Of a DNA stretch of 12,178 nt, positions 1 to 6,366 are shown piece after piece. The DNA is from Pseudomonadota bacterium. GTDB lineage: Bacteria > Pseudomonadota > Alphaproteobacteria > Rickettsiales > UBA1997. The notes beneath the pieces are model-generated. The model saw nothing but the letters and a program-made list of their open reading frames with translations. It was not told the origin of the DNA and did not search any database. The stretch spans positions 1 through 12,178 of the forward strand of contig RFXY01000015.1 in the NCBI GenBank assembly GCA_009921385.1. Reading direction: 5' to 3'. A program made the position numbers and the translations under genes. Each line of letters starts with the position of its first letter. Position 1 is the stretch's first letter.

Positions 1-897
1 CATATCACTCGGGGGCTTTATTATGGCTCTTATCGGGCACCAAGAGAGGTTTTGTGGTGGGTTGGCATTATCATTTTCTTGCTTACTATGGCGACCGCTT
101 TTATGGGCTATGTGTTGCCTTGGGGGCAGATGAGTTTTTGGGGGGCAACGGTTATCACCAACTTGTTTTCTGCTATTCCTGTTGTGGGCGAATCTATTGT
201 AACTTGGCTGTGGGGCGGTTATTCTGTTGATAATCCAACTTTAAACCGCTTTTTTGTGTTGCACTTTTTAATGCCTTTTTTGATTGTAGGCATTGTGTTT
301 TTACATTTAATTGCACTTCATCAAACTGGCTCTAACAATCCAACTGGTGTGCCGATGAAATCAAAAAAAGATGCCATTGCTTTTCACCCTTATTTTACCA
401 TCAAAGATTTGGTTGGTTTTGTGGCTTTCTTTTTGGTTTTCGGCTACTTTTTGTTTTTCTATCCAAATTCTTTGGGGCATCCCGACAACTATATTCCTGC
501 TAATCCAATGGTAACTCCCGCTCATATTGTGCCTGAGTGGTATTTTTTACCTTTTTATGCTGTGTTAAGGGCGGTTCCCGACAAACTTGGTGGGGTTTTG
601 ATGATGTTTGGAGCGATAGTTTTGCTATTTTTCTTGCCGTATCTCGATAAAAGCCCAGTTCGCTCTGGTGCCTATCGCCCACTTTTTAAAAAGTTTTTCT
701 ATCTTTTTATTTTAAACTTTATCTTTTTGGGCTGGCTTGGTAAAGCACCTGCCGAAGGCTGGTATATTATTGCTTCTCGGCTTTCAACACTTTATTATTA
801 TGCTTACTTTTTAGTGGTGTTGCCATTGTTGCCGAAATTTGAAAAAACTTTGCCATTACCGCAATCAATCGATCAGCATTACAAACAACAGCATTAA
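1..897 (+). CDS. petB: cytochrome b of the bc1 complex (3' part; start lies upstream of the window)
   Basis: This is the membrane subunit of ubiquinol:cytochrome c oxidoreductase (complex III), carrying hemes bL and bH and both quinone sites. The frame is open from base 1 and 298 residues are visible; the N-terminal roughly 100 residues are missing. The first codon is a His in the context [11 protein letters not shown], matching the second heme ligand of helix B. Helix D ligands are the His at 262-264 and the His at 304-306, 14 residues apart as the family requires. [17 protein letters not shown] follows the first helix, and the Qo-site PEWY motif starts at 532. Several hydrophobic helices follow to the C-terminus. 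A TTG at 52 is an internal Leu codon and not the start. Six bases separate it from cytochrome c1, the usual petABC order, so a Rieske gene is expected just upstream. Identification is very secure. Confidence 0.97.
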   Translation, partial: HITRGLYYGSYRAPREVLWWVGIIIFLLTMATAFMGYVLPWGQMSFWGATVITNLFSAIPVVGESIVTWLWGGYSVDNPTLNRFFVLHFLMPFLIVGIVFLHLIALHQTGSNNPTGVPMKSKKDAIAFHPYFTIKDLVGFVAFFLVFGYFLFFYPNSLGHPDNYIPANPMVTPAHIVPEWYFLPFYAVLRAVPDKLGGVLMMFGAIVLLFFLPYLDKSPVRSGAYRPLFKKFFYLFILNFIFLGWLGKAPAEGWYIIASRLSTLYYYAYFLVVLPLLPKFEKTLPLPQSIDQHYKQQH

Positions 898-903
898 TCG
901 GTT

Positions 904-1671
904 ATGAAAATATATCATCTTTTGTTTTTACTATTTATTTTTAACTCAGCCACTGCTAGCACTGCTGTTTCTCCAACTTCGGCACTGCCAGCAAAGCAAC
1001 AAAAATGGGAGTTTGATGGCATTTTTGGTAGGTTCGATCGTGCCTCTGCTCAACGAGGTTATCAGGTTTATAAAGAGGTTTGCTCGGCTTGTCATGGTTT
1101 AAAACTGGTTTCTTACCGCAATTTAGCCACCATTGGTTTTACCGACACCGAAATCAAGCAAATCGCTTCTGAATATTTAGTGAGCGACGGCCCAAACGAC
1201 GATGGCGAAATGTTTGAAAGATCTGGCTTGCCTTCCGATAAAATCACTGGCCCATATGCCAACGAACAAGCCGCCCGATCTGCCAATGGCGGTGCTTATC
1301 CGCCTGATCTTTCTTTAATTATAAAAGCACGGCACGACGGAGCCAACTATGTTTATTCGCTACTCACAGGCTATCAACAAGCCCCCGATGGTTTTGAGTT
1401 GGCTTCTGGCAAAAGCTATCACCCATATTTTGAAGGCAGGCAAATTTCTATGCCGGCACCTTTGGTTGAAGATGGGCAAATTGAATATAAAGATGGCACC
1501 TATGCCACCAAAGAGCAAATGGCAATTGATGTGGTAAATTTCTTGCAGTTTGCGGCCGAGCCAGAAACCGAGCACAGAAAGAAAATGGGTATTCGCTCAA
1601 TGCTATTTTTACTCATCCTTTTTGTTTTATTGTTAATTGCCAAAAAAGCCGTTTGGCGCAATGTTAAATAA
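904..1671 (+). CDS. petC: cytochrome c1, heme subunit of the bc1 complex
   Basis: This 255-residue protein passes electrons from the Rieske protein to soluble or membrane cytochrome c on the periplasmic side. A signal peptide (about residues 1-18, hydrophobic core HLLFLLFIF, likely cut after ATA) precedes the mature domain. The covalent heme site CSACH is at residues 60-64. The family motif GGAYPPDLS lies near 129-137, and the axial Met is in ISMPAPL (Met about 183). One transmembrane anchor at about 231-246 ends in a basic tail, as in alphaproteobacterial and mitochondrial c1. It is a separate gene and not fused to cytochrome b. It starts 6 bases after petB, and nuoE follows after 2 bases, so the three are probably cotranscribed. 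No Shine-Dalgarno sequence precedes the ATG. Confidence 0.97.
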   Translation: MKIYHLLFLLFIFNSATASTAVSPTSALPAKQQKWEFDGIFGRFDRASAQRGYQVYKEVCSACHGLKLVSYRNLATIGFTDTEIKQIASEYLVSDGPNDDGEMFERSGLPSDKITGPYANEQAARSANGGAYPPDLSLIIKARHDGANYVYSLLTGYQQAPDGFELASGKSYHPYFEGRQISMPAPLVEDGQIEYKDGTYATKEQMAIDVVNFLQFAAEPETEHRKKMGIRSMLFLLILFVLLLIAKKAVWRNVK

Positions 1672-1673
1672 CC

Positions 1674-2183
1674 ATGACTTTTCAATTTAATTCACAAAAC
1701 ACCGCTAAAGTTGCCGAAATTCTGGCAAAATATCCATCAGACAGAAAAAAATCTGCCATTATGCCTTTGCTTGATTTAGCTCAAAGACAAAACGATAATT
1801 GGGTTTCAAAAGATATCATTTCTTGTGTTGCTAATTTGGTTGAGGTGCCAGAAATTAGGGTTTATGAGGTGGCGAGTTTTTACACAATGTATAATCTTAA
1901 GCCCATCGGCAAATATTTGTTGCAGTTTTGCAAAACCACCCCTTGTATGTTAAGGGGCATCGATCAAATTATTGCCGATTGTAAGGCAAAACTCGGCATC
2001 GATCTCGATCAAACCACCATCGACAATCTTTTTACCATTAAAGAGGTAGAATGTTTGGGGGCTTGTGTTAATGCTCCTGTGGTGCAAATTAACGATGATT
2101 ATTGCGAAAATTTAACTTCTGACAAATTTTTGCAAATACTTGCCGATCTACAAAACGGGGCTTCTTTTCCAATAAAATCTTAA
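1674..2183 (+). CDS. nuoE: NADH-quinone oxidoreductase subunit E (24-kDa, 2Fe-2S)
   Basis: This thioredoxin-like [2Fe-2S] subunit of complex I sits next to the flavin subunit NuoF in the peripheral arm and holds cluster N1a. The 169 residues match the usual bacterial length. The four cluster cysteines are visible: Cys86 and Cys91 in FCKTTPC (C-x4-C), and Cys127 and Cys131 in ECLGAC (C-x3-C), followed by VNAPVVQIND. The N-terminal part includes VYEVASFYTMY, typical of the family. It begins 2 bases after cytochrome c1. No other nuo gene is in the window, so it appears separated from the usual nuoA-N cluster and joined to the bc1 operon. Whether a second nuoE exists elsewhere cannot be told here. 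Confidence 0.95.
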   Translation: MTFQFNSQNTAKVAEILAKYPSDRKKSAIMPLLDLAQRQNDNWVSKDIISCVANLVEVPEIRVYEVASFYTMYNLKPIGKYLLQFCKTTPCMLRGIDQIIADCKAKLGIDLDQTTIDNLFTIKEVECLGACVNAPVVQINDDYCENLTSDKFLQILADLQNGASFPIKS

Positions 2184-2190
2184 AAATTCT

Positions 2191-2937
2191 ATGGCAGGGC
2201 ATTCGCAATTTGCAAATATCAAGCATCGCAAAGGGGCACAAGATGCAAAAAAAGCAAAAGTTTTTACCAAGTTAATTCGAGAAATCGCGGTCTCGGCCAA
2301 AACTGGTCAGCCCGACCCCAATTTTAATGCCCGACTACGAAATGCCATCATCGAGGCCAGAAACAACAATATGCCCAAAGATCGCATAGATGCCACTATC
2401 AAAAAAGTAATTTTAGGTGCCGACACCTCAAATTTTGAAGAAATTCGCTACGAAGGTTATGCTCCTGGTGGGGTTGCTATTATTGTTGAGGCTCTCACCG
2501 ACAATCGTAATCGCACCGCCAGTGAAGTGCGAAGTATTTTCACCAAAATGGGCGGGAGCCTTGGCGAAACTGGCTCGGTGAGTTTTATGTTTAACAAAAT
2601 TGGCTTGATTGAATTTGAGGCAAAAGTTGCAAGTGAAAAAGAAATGTTTGAAAAAGCTCTCGAATTTAAGGCAACCGAGGTTGAGTCACAAGAGCAATCG
2701 CATCTTATCATTACCACTCCCGAAAATTTTATTGGCACTCGCGATGCTTTGCTTGCTCTTTATCACAATGCTTCTTCTGCTAAACTCACTTGGCAAGCCA
2801 CTAATTACATTAATATTGATGATCTCGATTTGGCAAAAAATATTCTCAAAATGGTCGATTTACTCGAAGATTGCGATGATGTGCAATTGGTGATTGGCAA
2901 CTATCAATTTAGTGCAAATATTTTAACACAATTATAA
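2191..2937 (+). CDS. yebC: YebC/PmpR/TACO1 family protein
   Basis: This is a 248-residue member of the widespread YebC family, within the usual length of about 240-250. The N-terminus [18 protein letters not shown] is the family hallmark, followed by a Lys-rich stretch and [14 protein letters not shown]. The middle carries [19 protein letters not shown] and then the motif [15 protein letters not shown]. Family members have been described as transcriptional regulators (PmpR) and, more recently, as ribosome-associated factors that help translate proline-rich stretches. The mitochondrial relative TACO1 is needed for translation of a respiratory subunit. Its location 7 bases after nuoE and 11 before leuC places it in a respiratory operon, which would suit a translation-factor role, but that is inference. 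Family membership is secure; the exact function is not. Confidence 0.95.
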   Translation: MAGHSQFANIKHRKGAQDAKKAKVFTKLIREIAVSAKTGQPDPNFNARLRNAIIEARNNNMPKDRIDATIKKVILGADTSNFEEIRYEGYAPGGVAIIVEALTDNRNRTASEVRSIFTKMGGSLGETGSVSFMFNKIGLIEFEAKVASEKEMFEKALEFKATEVESQEQSHLIITTPENFIGTRDALLALYHNASSAKLTWQATNYINIDDLDLAKNILKMVDLLEDCDDVQLVIGNYQFSANILTQL

Positions 2938-2948
2938 AACTGCTTTTT

Positions 2949-4376
2949 ATGACGAAACACAATCCACAAACTTTATACGATAAAATCTGGCATCAACATT
3001 TAATTAGAGACGATGGCAACAATAGTTTGCTTTATGTTGACAGGCAGTTAATTCACGAAGTAACTTCTCCACAAGCTTTTGAAGGTTTACGGTTTACAAA
3101 AAGAAAAGTTCGCAATGCCAAAAATCATCTTGCGGTTGCCGACCATAATGTGCCAACCACTTCTGCCGATCGGGGCAAAGGTAGCAAGGGCATTTCCGAG
3201 CCAACTTCAAGGTTGCAAGTTGAAACTCTAGAGCAAAACTGCCAAGAATTCGGCATTCAATATTTTGATCTCGACAGCAAAAAACAAGGGGTGGTTCATA
3301 TTGTTGGCCCCGAGCAGGGCTTTACCCAACCTGGTATGGTTATTGTTTGTGGTGATAGCCACACTTCTACCCACGGAGCTTTTGGTGCTTTGGCTTTTGG
3401 CATTGGCACTTCTGAAGTTGAGCATGTTTTGGCCACTCAAACACTTATTCAAAAGAAAGCCAAAAATATGTTGGTGCAAGTTGATGGTAAATTGCCACTT
3501 GGTTGCACTGCTAAAGACATTATTTTAGCCATCATCGCCCAAATCGGCACCGCAGGAGCAACTGGTTTTGTTATTGAATATGCAGGGTCGGCCATTGAAA
3601 GCCTTTCTATGGAGGGCAGAATGACGGTTTGCAATATGTCAATTGAAGCAGGGGCAAGGGCGGGACTGATTGCTCCTAATCAAACCACTGTTGACTATCT
3701 AAAAAACAAACCTTTTGCTCCGCAAGGCAAGCACTGGCAACAAGCTGTTGCATATTGGCTTTCTTTGTCTTCTGATGAAGGTGCTTTTTATGATAAAAAA
3801 ATTATTCTCAATGCTAGCGACATTGCCCCGCAAATAACTTGGGGAACTAGCCCAGAAGATGCCTTGCCAATTACTGCTAATGTGCCTTTTGCTTCTGATT
3901 TTGCCGACAAATCTAAGCAAGAAGCGGTGTTAAGATCGCTTGAATATATGGGGTTAGTTTCGGGCACTTCTTTGCAAGAAATAACTATCGATAAAGTGTT
4001 TATCGGCTCTTGCACCAATGGTCGAATCGAAGATCTCAGATCGGCCGCCCAAGTGGTGGCAGGCAAAAAAATCGCCAAAAACATTAAACTTGCTATGGTT
4101 GTGCCCGGTTCGGGCTTGGTAAAAGAGCAGGCAGAGCAAGAAGGTTTAGATAAAATTTTTATTTCTGCTGGTTTTGAGTGGCGAGAACCAGGTTGTTCGA
4201 TGTGTTTGGCGATGAATGCCGACAAACTGCAATTTGGCGAAAGATGTGCGGCCACTTCAAACCGCAACTTTGAAGGCAGGCAAGGCAGAGGAGGCAGAAC
4301 TCACCTAATGAGCCCAGCAATGGCAGCTGCGGCTGGTATTTACGGTCATTTAATTGATGTAAGAAAAATTTCATAA
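2949..4376 (+). CDS. leuC: 3-isopropylmalate dehydratase large subunit
   Basis: This is the large subunit of isopropylmalate isomerase, an aconitase-family [4Fe-4S] enzyme converting 2- to 3-isopropylmalate in leucine synthesis; it needs the small subunit LeuD. The 475 residues are close to the usual 465-470. Cluster ligands are Cys355 in [14 protein letters not shown], and Cys416 and Cys419 in GCSMCLAMN. Other signatures are TLYDKIW near the N-terminus, [20 protein letters not shown] at about 134-153, and [12 protein letters not shown] at about 435-446. The aconitase paralogue is excluded by length and by these LeuC-type motifs; homoaconitase large subunit (archaeal type) is less likely. leuD and leuB are not in the window, so the partner must lie elsewhere. 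It starts 11 bases after yebC, and bamD follows after 2 bases. Confidence 0.95.
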   Translation: MTKHNPQTLYDKIWHQHLIRDDGNNSLLYVDRQLIHEVTSPQAFEGLRFTKRKVRNAKNHLAVADHNVPTTSADRGKGSKGISEPTSRLQVETLEQNCQEFGIQYFDLDSKKQGVVHIVGPEQGFTQPGMVIVCGDSHTSTHGAFGALAFGIGTSEVEHVLATQTLIQKKAKNMLVQVDGKLPLGCTAKDIILAIIAQIGTAGATGFVIEYAGSAIESLSMEGRMTVCNMSIEAGARAGLIAPNQTTVDYLKNKPFAPQGKHWQQAVAYWLSLSSDEGAFYDKKIILNASDIAPQITWGTSPEDALPITANVPFASDFADKSKQEAVLRSLEYMGLVSGTSLQEITIDKVFIGSCTNGRIEDLRSAAQVVAGKKIAKNIKLAMVVPGSGLVKEQAEQEGLDKIFISAGFEWREPGCSMCLAMNADKLQFGERCAATSNRNFEGRQGRGGRTHLMSPAMAAAAGIYGHLIDVRKIS

Positions 4377-4378
4377 CA

Positions 4379-5062
4379 ATGAAATTAAAATTTATTTTAC
4401 TGTTTTTATTGCTGGCGATAACTTTTTCTTGCCAGCATCAAAAACCAGATAATTCTTTGTTTACTCTTTATCACCAAGCCTATAAAAACCTGCAAAACGA
4501 CGATTTTAAAGAAGCAGGTGAAAAATTCGAGCAAATACAAGAATCTTTCCCGTTTTCACCTTGGGCAATTAAAGCGAAAACTATGTCTGCTTATGCCTAT
4601 TATCGAGCCAATGAAAAAGCCAAAACCTTGCAAATAACTCAAGATTTTTTACAAGCACACTCCGACAATCAATATGCTGTTTATATGCTGTATTTGCAGG
4701 GCTTGTGTTATCACGAAAAAATACCTAACATTTATCGCTCACAAGAAGATACTTTTGAATCTGCCAATATTTTTTTACAATTAATCGCTCAATATCCAAA
4801 TTCTATTTATGTTGACGATGCCAAAGAAAAACTCGAATTTGCCTACGAACATCTCACCGCCTCTAAAATGGCAATTGGCAGATATCAAATTAAAAACAAT
4901 AATTTTGTTGGAGCAATTGGCAATTTTCAGAGAGTTATTAACGACTATCCACAAACCTCACAAACCGCAGAAGCATATAGCCGATTAGCAGAAATTTATT
5001 TAAAACTCGGCCTTGAAAAGCAATCGTGGCAGATACTTTATTTTAGCAAACAAAGTTTATAA
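4379..5062 (+). CDS. bamD: outer membrane assembly lipoprotein BamD (ComL/YfiO), possibly short at its C-terminus
   Basis: This TPR lipoprotein of the BAM complex helps insert beta-barrel proteins into the outer membrane from the periplasmic face. The N-terminus is a lipoprotein signal peptide, MKLKFILLFLLLAITFSC, with the acylated Cys at residue 18. The mature part has tandem TPR-like helices: LYHQAYKNLQNDDFKEAGEKF, then YAVYMLYLQGLCYHE around 82-96, and GRYQIKNNNFVGAIGNFQRV near 161-180. It has 227 residues, somewhat short for the family (about 240-280). The last helix pair is followed by only a few residues before the stop, where relatives usually carry a further tail. The stop codon is also the first triplet of an inverted-repeat element. 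It starts 2 bases after leuC and is the last gene of this run. Confidence 0.88.
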   Translation: MKLKFILLFLLLAITFSCQHQKPDNSLFTLYHQAYKNLQNDDFKEAGEKFEQIQESFPFSPWAIKAKTMSAYAYYRANEKAKTLQITQDFLQAHSDNQYAVYMLYLQGLCYHEKIPNIYRSQEDTFESANIFLQLIAQYPNSIYVDDAKEKLEFAYEHLTASKMAIGRYQIKNNNFVGAIGNFQRVINDYPQTSQTAEAYSRLAEIYLKLGLEKQSWQILYFSKQSL

Positions 5063-5212
5063 TAACATTCTAACTTCATCTTTTTGGCTAAAAACCTGTC
5101 GTTGCGATAGCGCGACTACTTTTTGTATAAAAAAGCCTCAAGCTGTATTGGTATACAGCTTTCATTTTTTAAAGTTTTTATCTCAAAAATATTTTGTTAG
5201 AATGTTATTATA
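5058..5212. repeat. MITE-like element with 17-base terminal inverted repeats flanked by TA
   Basis: The left arm TATAATAACATTCTAAC (5058-5074) and the right arm GTTAGAATGTTATTATA (5196-5212) are perfect inverted copies 121 bases apart. If the outer TA on each side is a target duplication, the element is 5060-5210 with 15-base arms, the arrangement of IS630/Tc1-mariner-type miniature elements. It encodes no protein of its own. It contains a GC-rich spot (5098-5118) and a terminator-like hairpin. The bamD stop TAA (5060-5062) is its first triplet. The inverted repeat is certain; mobility is inferred. Confidence 0.6.
5130..5170. terminator. probable bidirectional Rho-independent terminator after bamD
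   Basis: A perfect 9-base stem, AAGCTGTAT (5140-5148) and ATACAGCTT (5153-5161), closes a TGGT loop. It is flanked by an A run on the left (5130-5134) and a T run on the right (5165-5170). This A-stem-T layout lets it act in both directions, which fits its place between the convergent bamD and DUF1365 runs. It lies inside the inverted-repeat element. Confidence 0.65.
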
Positions 5213-5237
5213 CCATTTCCACAAATAAATACTGCAC

Positions 5238-5282
5238 TTCGATCTAAATTCCCCATCCTGTGGAAGAGAAATTTAGATCGAA
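5238..5282. repeat. inverted repeat (hairpin) with 13-base arms
   Basis: TTCGATCTAAATT (5238-5250) and AATTTAGATCGAA (5270-5282) are perfect inverted copies around a 19-base loop. A further TGCAC (5233-5237) and GTGCA (5287-5291) can pair across a small bulge. This is the outermost left hairpin of the palindrome cluster between bamD and the DUF1365 gene. Confidence 0.75.
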
Positions 5283-5292
5283 TGCGGTGCAA

Positions 5293-5475
5293 AATTCCCC
5301 TTTTTTAGAAGGGGTGGATTTTTTTTCGATAGCAAAAAAAGACCAAGGTAGTGTCAGCAAGCCACGGTAAGATCTTTTTAAAAACCAAATCGGCGATCGT
5401 CTTCCAACACTACCTTGGTCTTTTCGCATAAGCTGCACTTATGCGAAAATCCACCCCTTCTGCAGAAGGGGAATT
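5293..5475. repeat. long inverted repeat with two 30-base arms (27/30 matching), nesting further palindromes
   Basis: The left arm is 5293-5322 and the right arm 5446-5475; they match as inverted copies at 27 of 30 bases. Each arm is itself palindromic: the right arm holds the perfect 18-base palindrome CCCCTTCTGCAGAAGGGG (5454-5471), and the left holds CCCCTT...AAGGGG (5297-5314). The mismatches all fall in the centre of that small palindrome. Nested inside is a second perfect 18-base pair, AAAAGACCAAGGTAGTGT (5337-5354) and ACACTACCTTGGTCTTTT (5407-5424). The left arm hairpin is followed by eight T (5319-5326) and could also terminate plus-strand transcription. No credible gene lies within. 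Confidence 0.8.
5421..5449. repeat. perfect 12-base-pair hairpin
   Basis: TTTTCGCATAAG (5421-5432) pairs perfectly with CTTATGCGAAAA (5438-5449) around a CTGCA loop. It bridges the inner 18-base repeat and the right 30-base arm, sharing bases with both, so several secondary structures compete. Confidence 0.8.
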
Positions 5476-5502
5476 CTGACCGAGAACCGCTTGCCTACAC
5501 TA

Positions 5503-5542
5503 CCCCGCCTGCTATCGCGGGCACTCCTTCGTTAGTGCGGGG
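5503..5542. repeat. GC-rich cruciform-like palindrome next to the DUF1365 gene end
   Basis: CCCCGC (5503-5508) pairs with GCGGGG (5537-5542). Two smaller hairpins compete with this: CCCGC (5504-5508) with GCGGG (5517-5521), and GCACT (5521-5525) with AGTGC (5534-5538). It is much more GC-rich than the neighbouring genes. It lies 27 bases beyond the stop of the minus-strand DUF1365 gene and may act as its transcript end, although no clear T run follows on that strand. Confidence 0.6.
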
Positions 5543-5568
5543 AATTGACTCAAAATAATTCGATAATA

Positions 5569-6366
5569 TCAAAAATCTTTTTTATTAACGATGGTGATTT
5601 TTTCTTTGTTTTGTGGTGGTTTTTTGATGTATTTGATGTTTTTTAGCAGAATTTTCACTGCTTGCCAGTGAATTAAAAAAATCACTTTACAAAACATTAG
5701 GGGCATAAAACACAAAGCAAGAAAGCTATTTTTGCTGTTAAATTCTTGCATTTTATAGCTATGCAAGCTGGTGGCTAGCATTTTTTCTGTTAAAAAATAA
5801 TCGATTGTGGCCGAAATATGTGGCGGGGCAAATGCGAAATTAAAAAAATATTTGCCTTCTAACGAAAAAAATGGTGACACATAAAAATGTTTATTTGCCG
5901 ACAAGTGCTGATTTTTATCAATCGGCTGATGATTTTCATTAAACAACAAATAGCAATGATGTTCGCCAAAAGTGTTGTTGACTTCTGCTAAAATCGCCAC
6001 TGGTTGCTGATTTTTATCAACACAAAACCAAAAACTTACAGGATTAAAAGCATAGCCAAAAATACTCGGATGGGTAAGTAGAAAAATGTTAGCAACTTCT
6101 TGTTGCAAATTATGTTGTTGCAAAATCTCTTCTAGCCACAAAACTGGGCTTTGCGAATTTTTTTTGCCATAATTGCGATCGTAAAAACTAAATACATTGA
6201 ATTTATTGTGAGAAAAAAAACGATTTTTGATAGAAGATAAATTTTTTATTGGCAACAACACATAAAAAACTTTATAAAAAAAGATATTGACTACCGGCAA
6301 AAATCTTTTATGCATAATTTTTGCATAAACCAAAAAAGCACTATTGTTGCCAAGGAGCATAAACAT
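5569..6366 (-). CDS. DUF1365 family protein (COG3496), probable lipid-modification partner
   Basis: This is a 265-residue protein when started at the ATG of 6364-6366 (a second ATG at 6358-6360 is equally possible). The frame stays open upstream to 6582, but family similarity begins only at NNSAFLVYAKIMHKRFLPV, so the upstream part is probably not translated. The family motifs FGYAFNPVSFWFC and EVNNTFGEHHCYLL are plain, and the C-terminal part is hydrophobic and basic. The biochemical role is not firmly established. Relatives commonly lie beside a COG2907 flavoprotein and a cyclopropane-fatty-acid synthase, and in photosynthetic alphaproteobacteria such genes belong to a singlet-oxygen stress regulon. 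Here it overlaps the COG2907 gene by 26 bases, which implies translational coupling, but no synthase follows. Confidence 0.88.
   Translation of the reverse strand: MFMLLGNNSAFLVYAKIMHKRFLPVVNIFFYKVFYVLLPIKNLSSIKNRFFSHNKFNVFSFYDRNYGKKNSQSPVLWLEEILQQHNLQQEVANIFLLTHPSIFGYAFNPVSFWFCVDKNQQPVAILAEVNNTFGEHHCYLLFNENHQPIDKNQHLSANKHFYVSPFFSLEGKYFFNFAFAPPHISATIDYFLTEKMLATSLHSYKMQEFNSKNSFLALCFMPLMFCKVIFLIHWQAVKILLKNIKYIKKPPQNKEKITIVNKKDF

Noticed and set aside
52..54. TTG as the start of cytochrome b
   Set aside because: The frame is open to base 1 and the residues before it, including the heme-ligand His and GLYYGSY, are conserved cytochrome b sequence.
3788..4267. A 159-codon open frame antisense to leuC
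   Set aside because: leuC is strongly supported on the plus strand by its cluster cysteines and motifs; the antisense frame has no recognisable domain.
5013..5228. A 71-codon plus-strand frame overlapping the bamD end
   Set aside because: It overlaps bamD in another frame, runs through the hairpin and terminal repeat, and has no family resemblance or translation signal.
5244..5438. A 64-codon open frame on the minus strand across the palindrome cluster
   Set aside because: It lies wholly within inverted repeats, ends and starts inside hairpin arms, lacks a ribosome site and resembles no family I recognise. It is most likely a by-product of the repeats.
5238..5546. CRISPR array
   Set aside because: The repeats are inverted and nested, with no regularly spaced direct repeats or spacers of uniform length.
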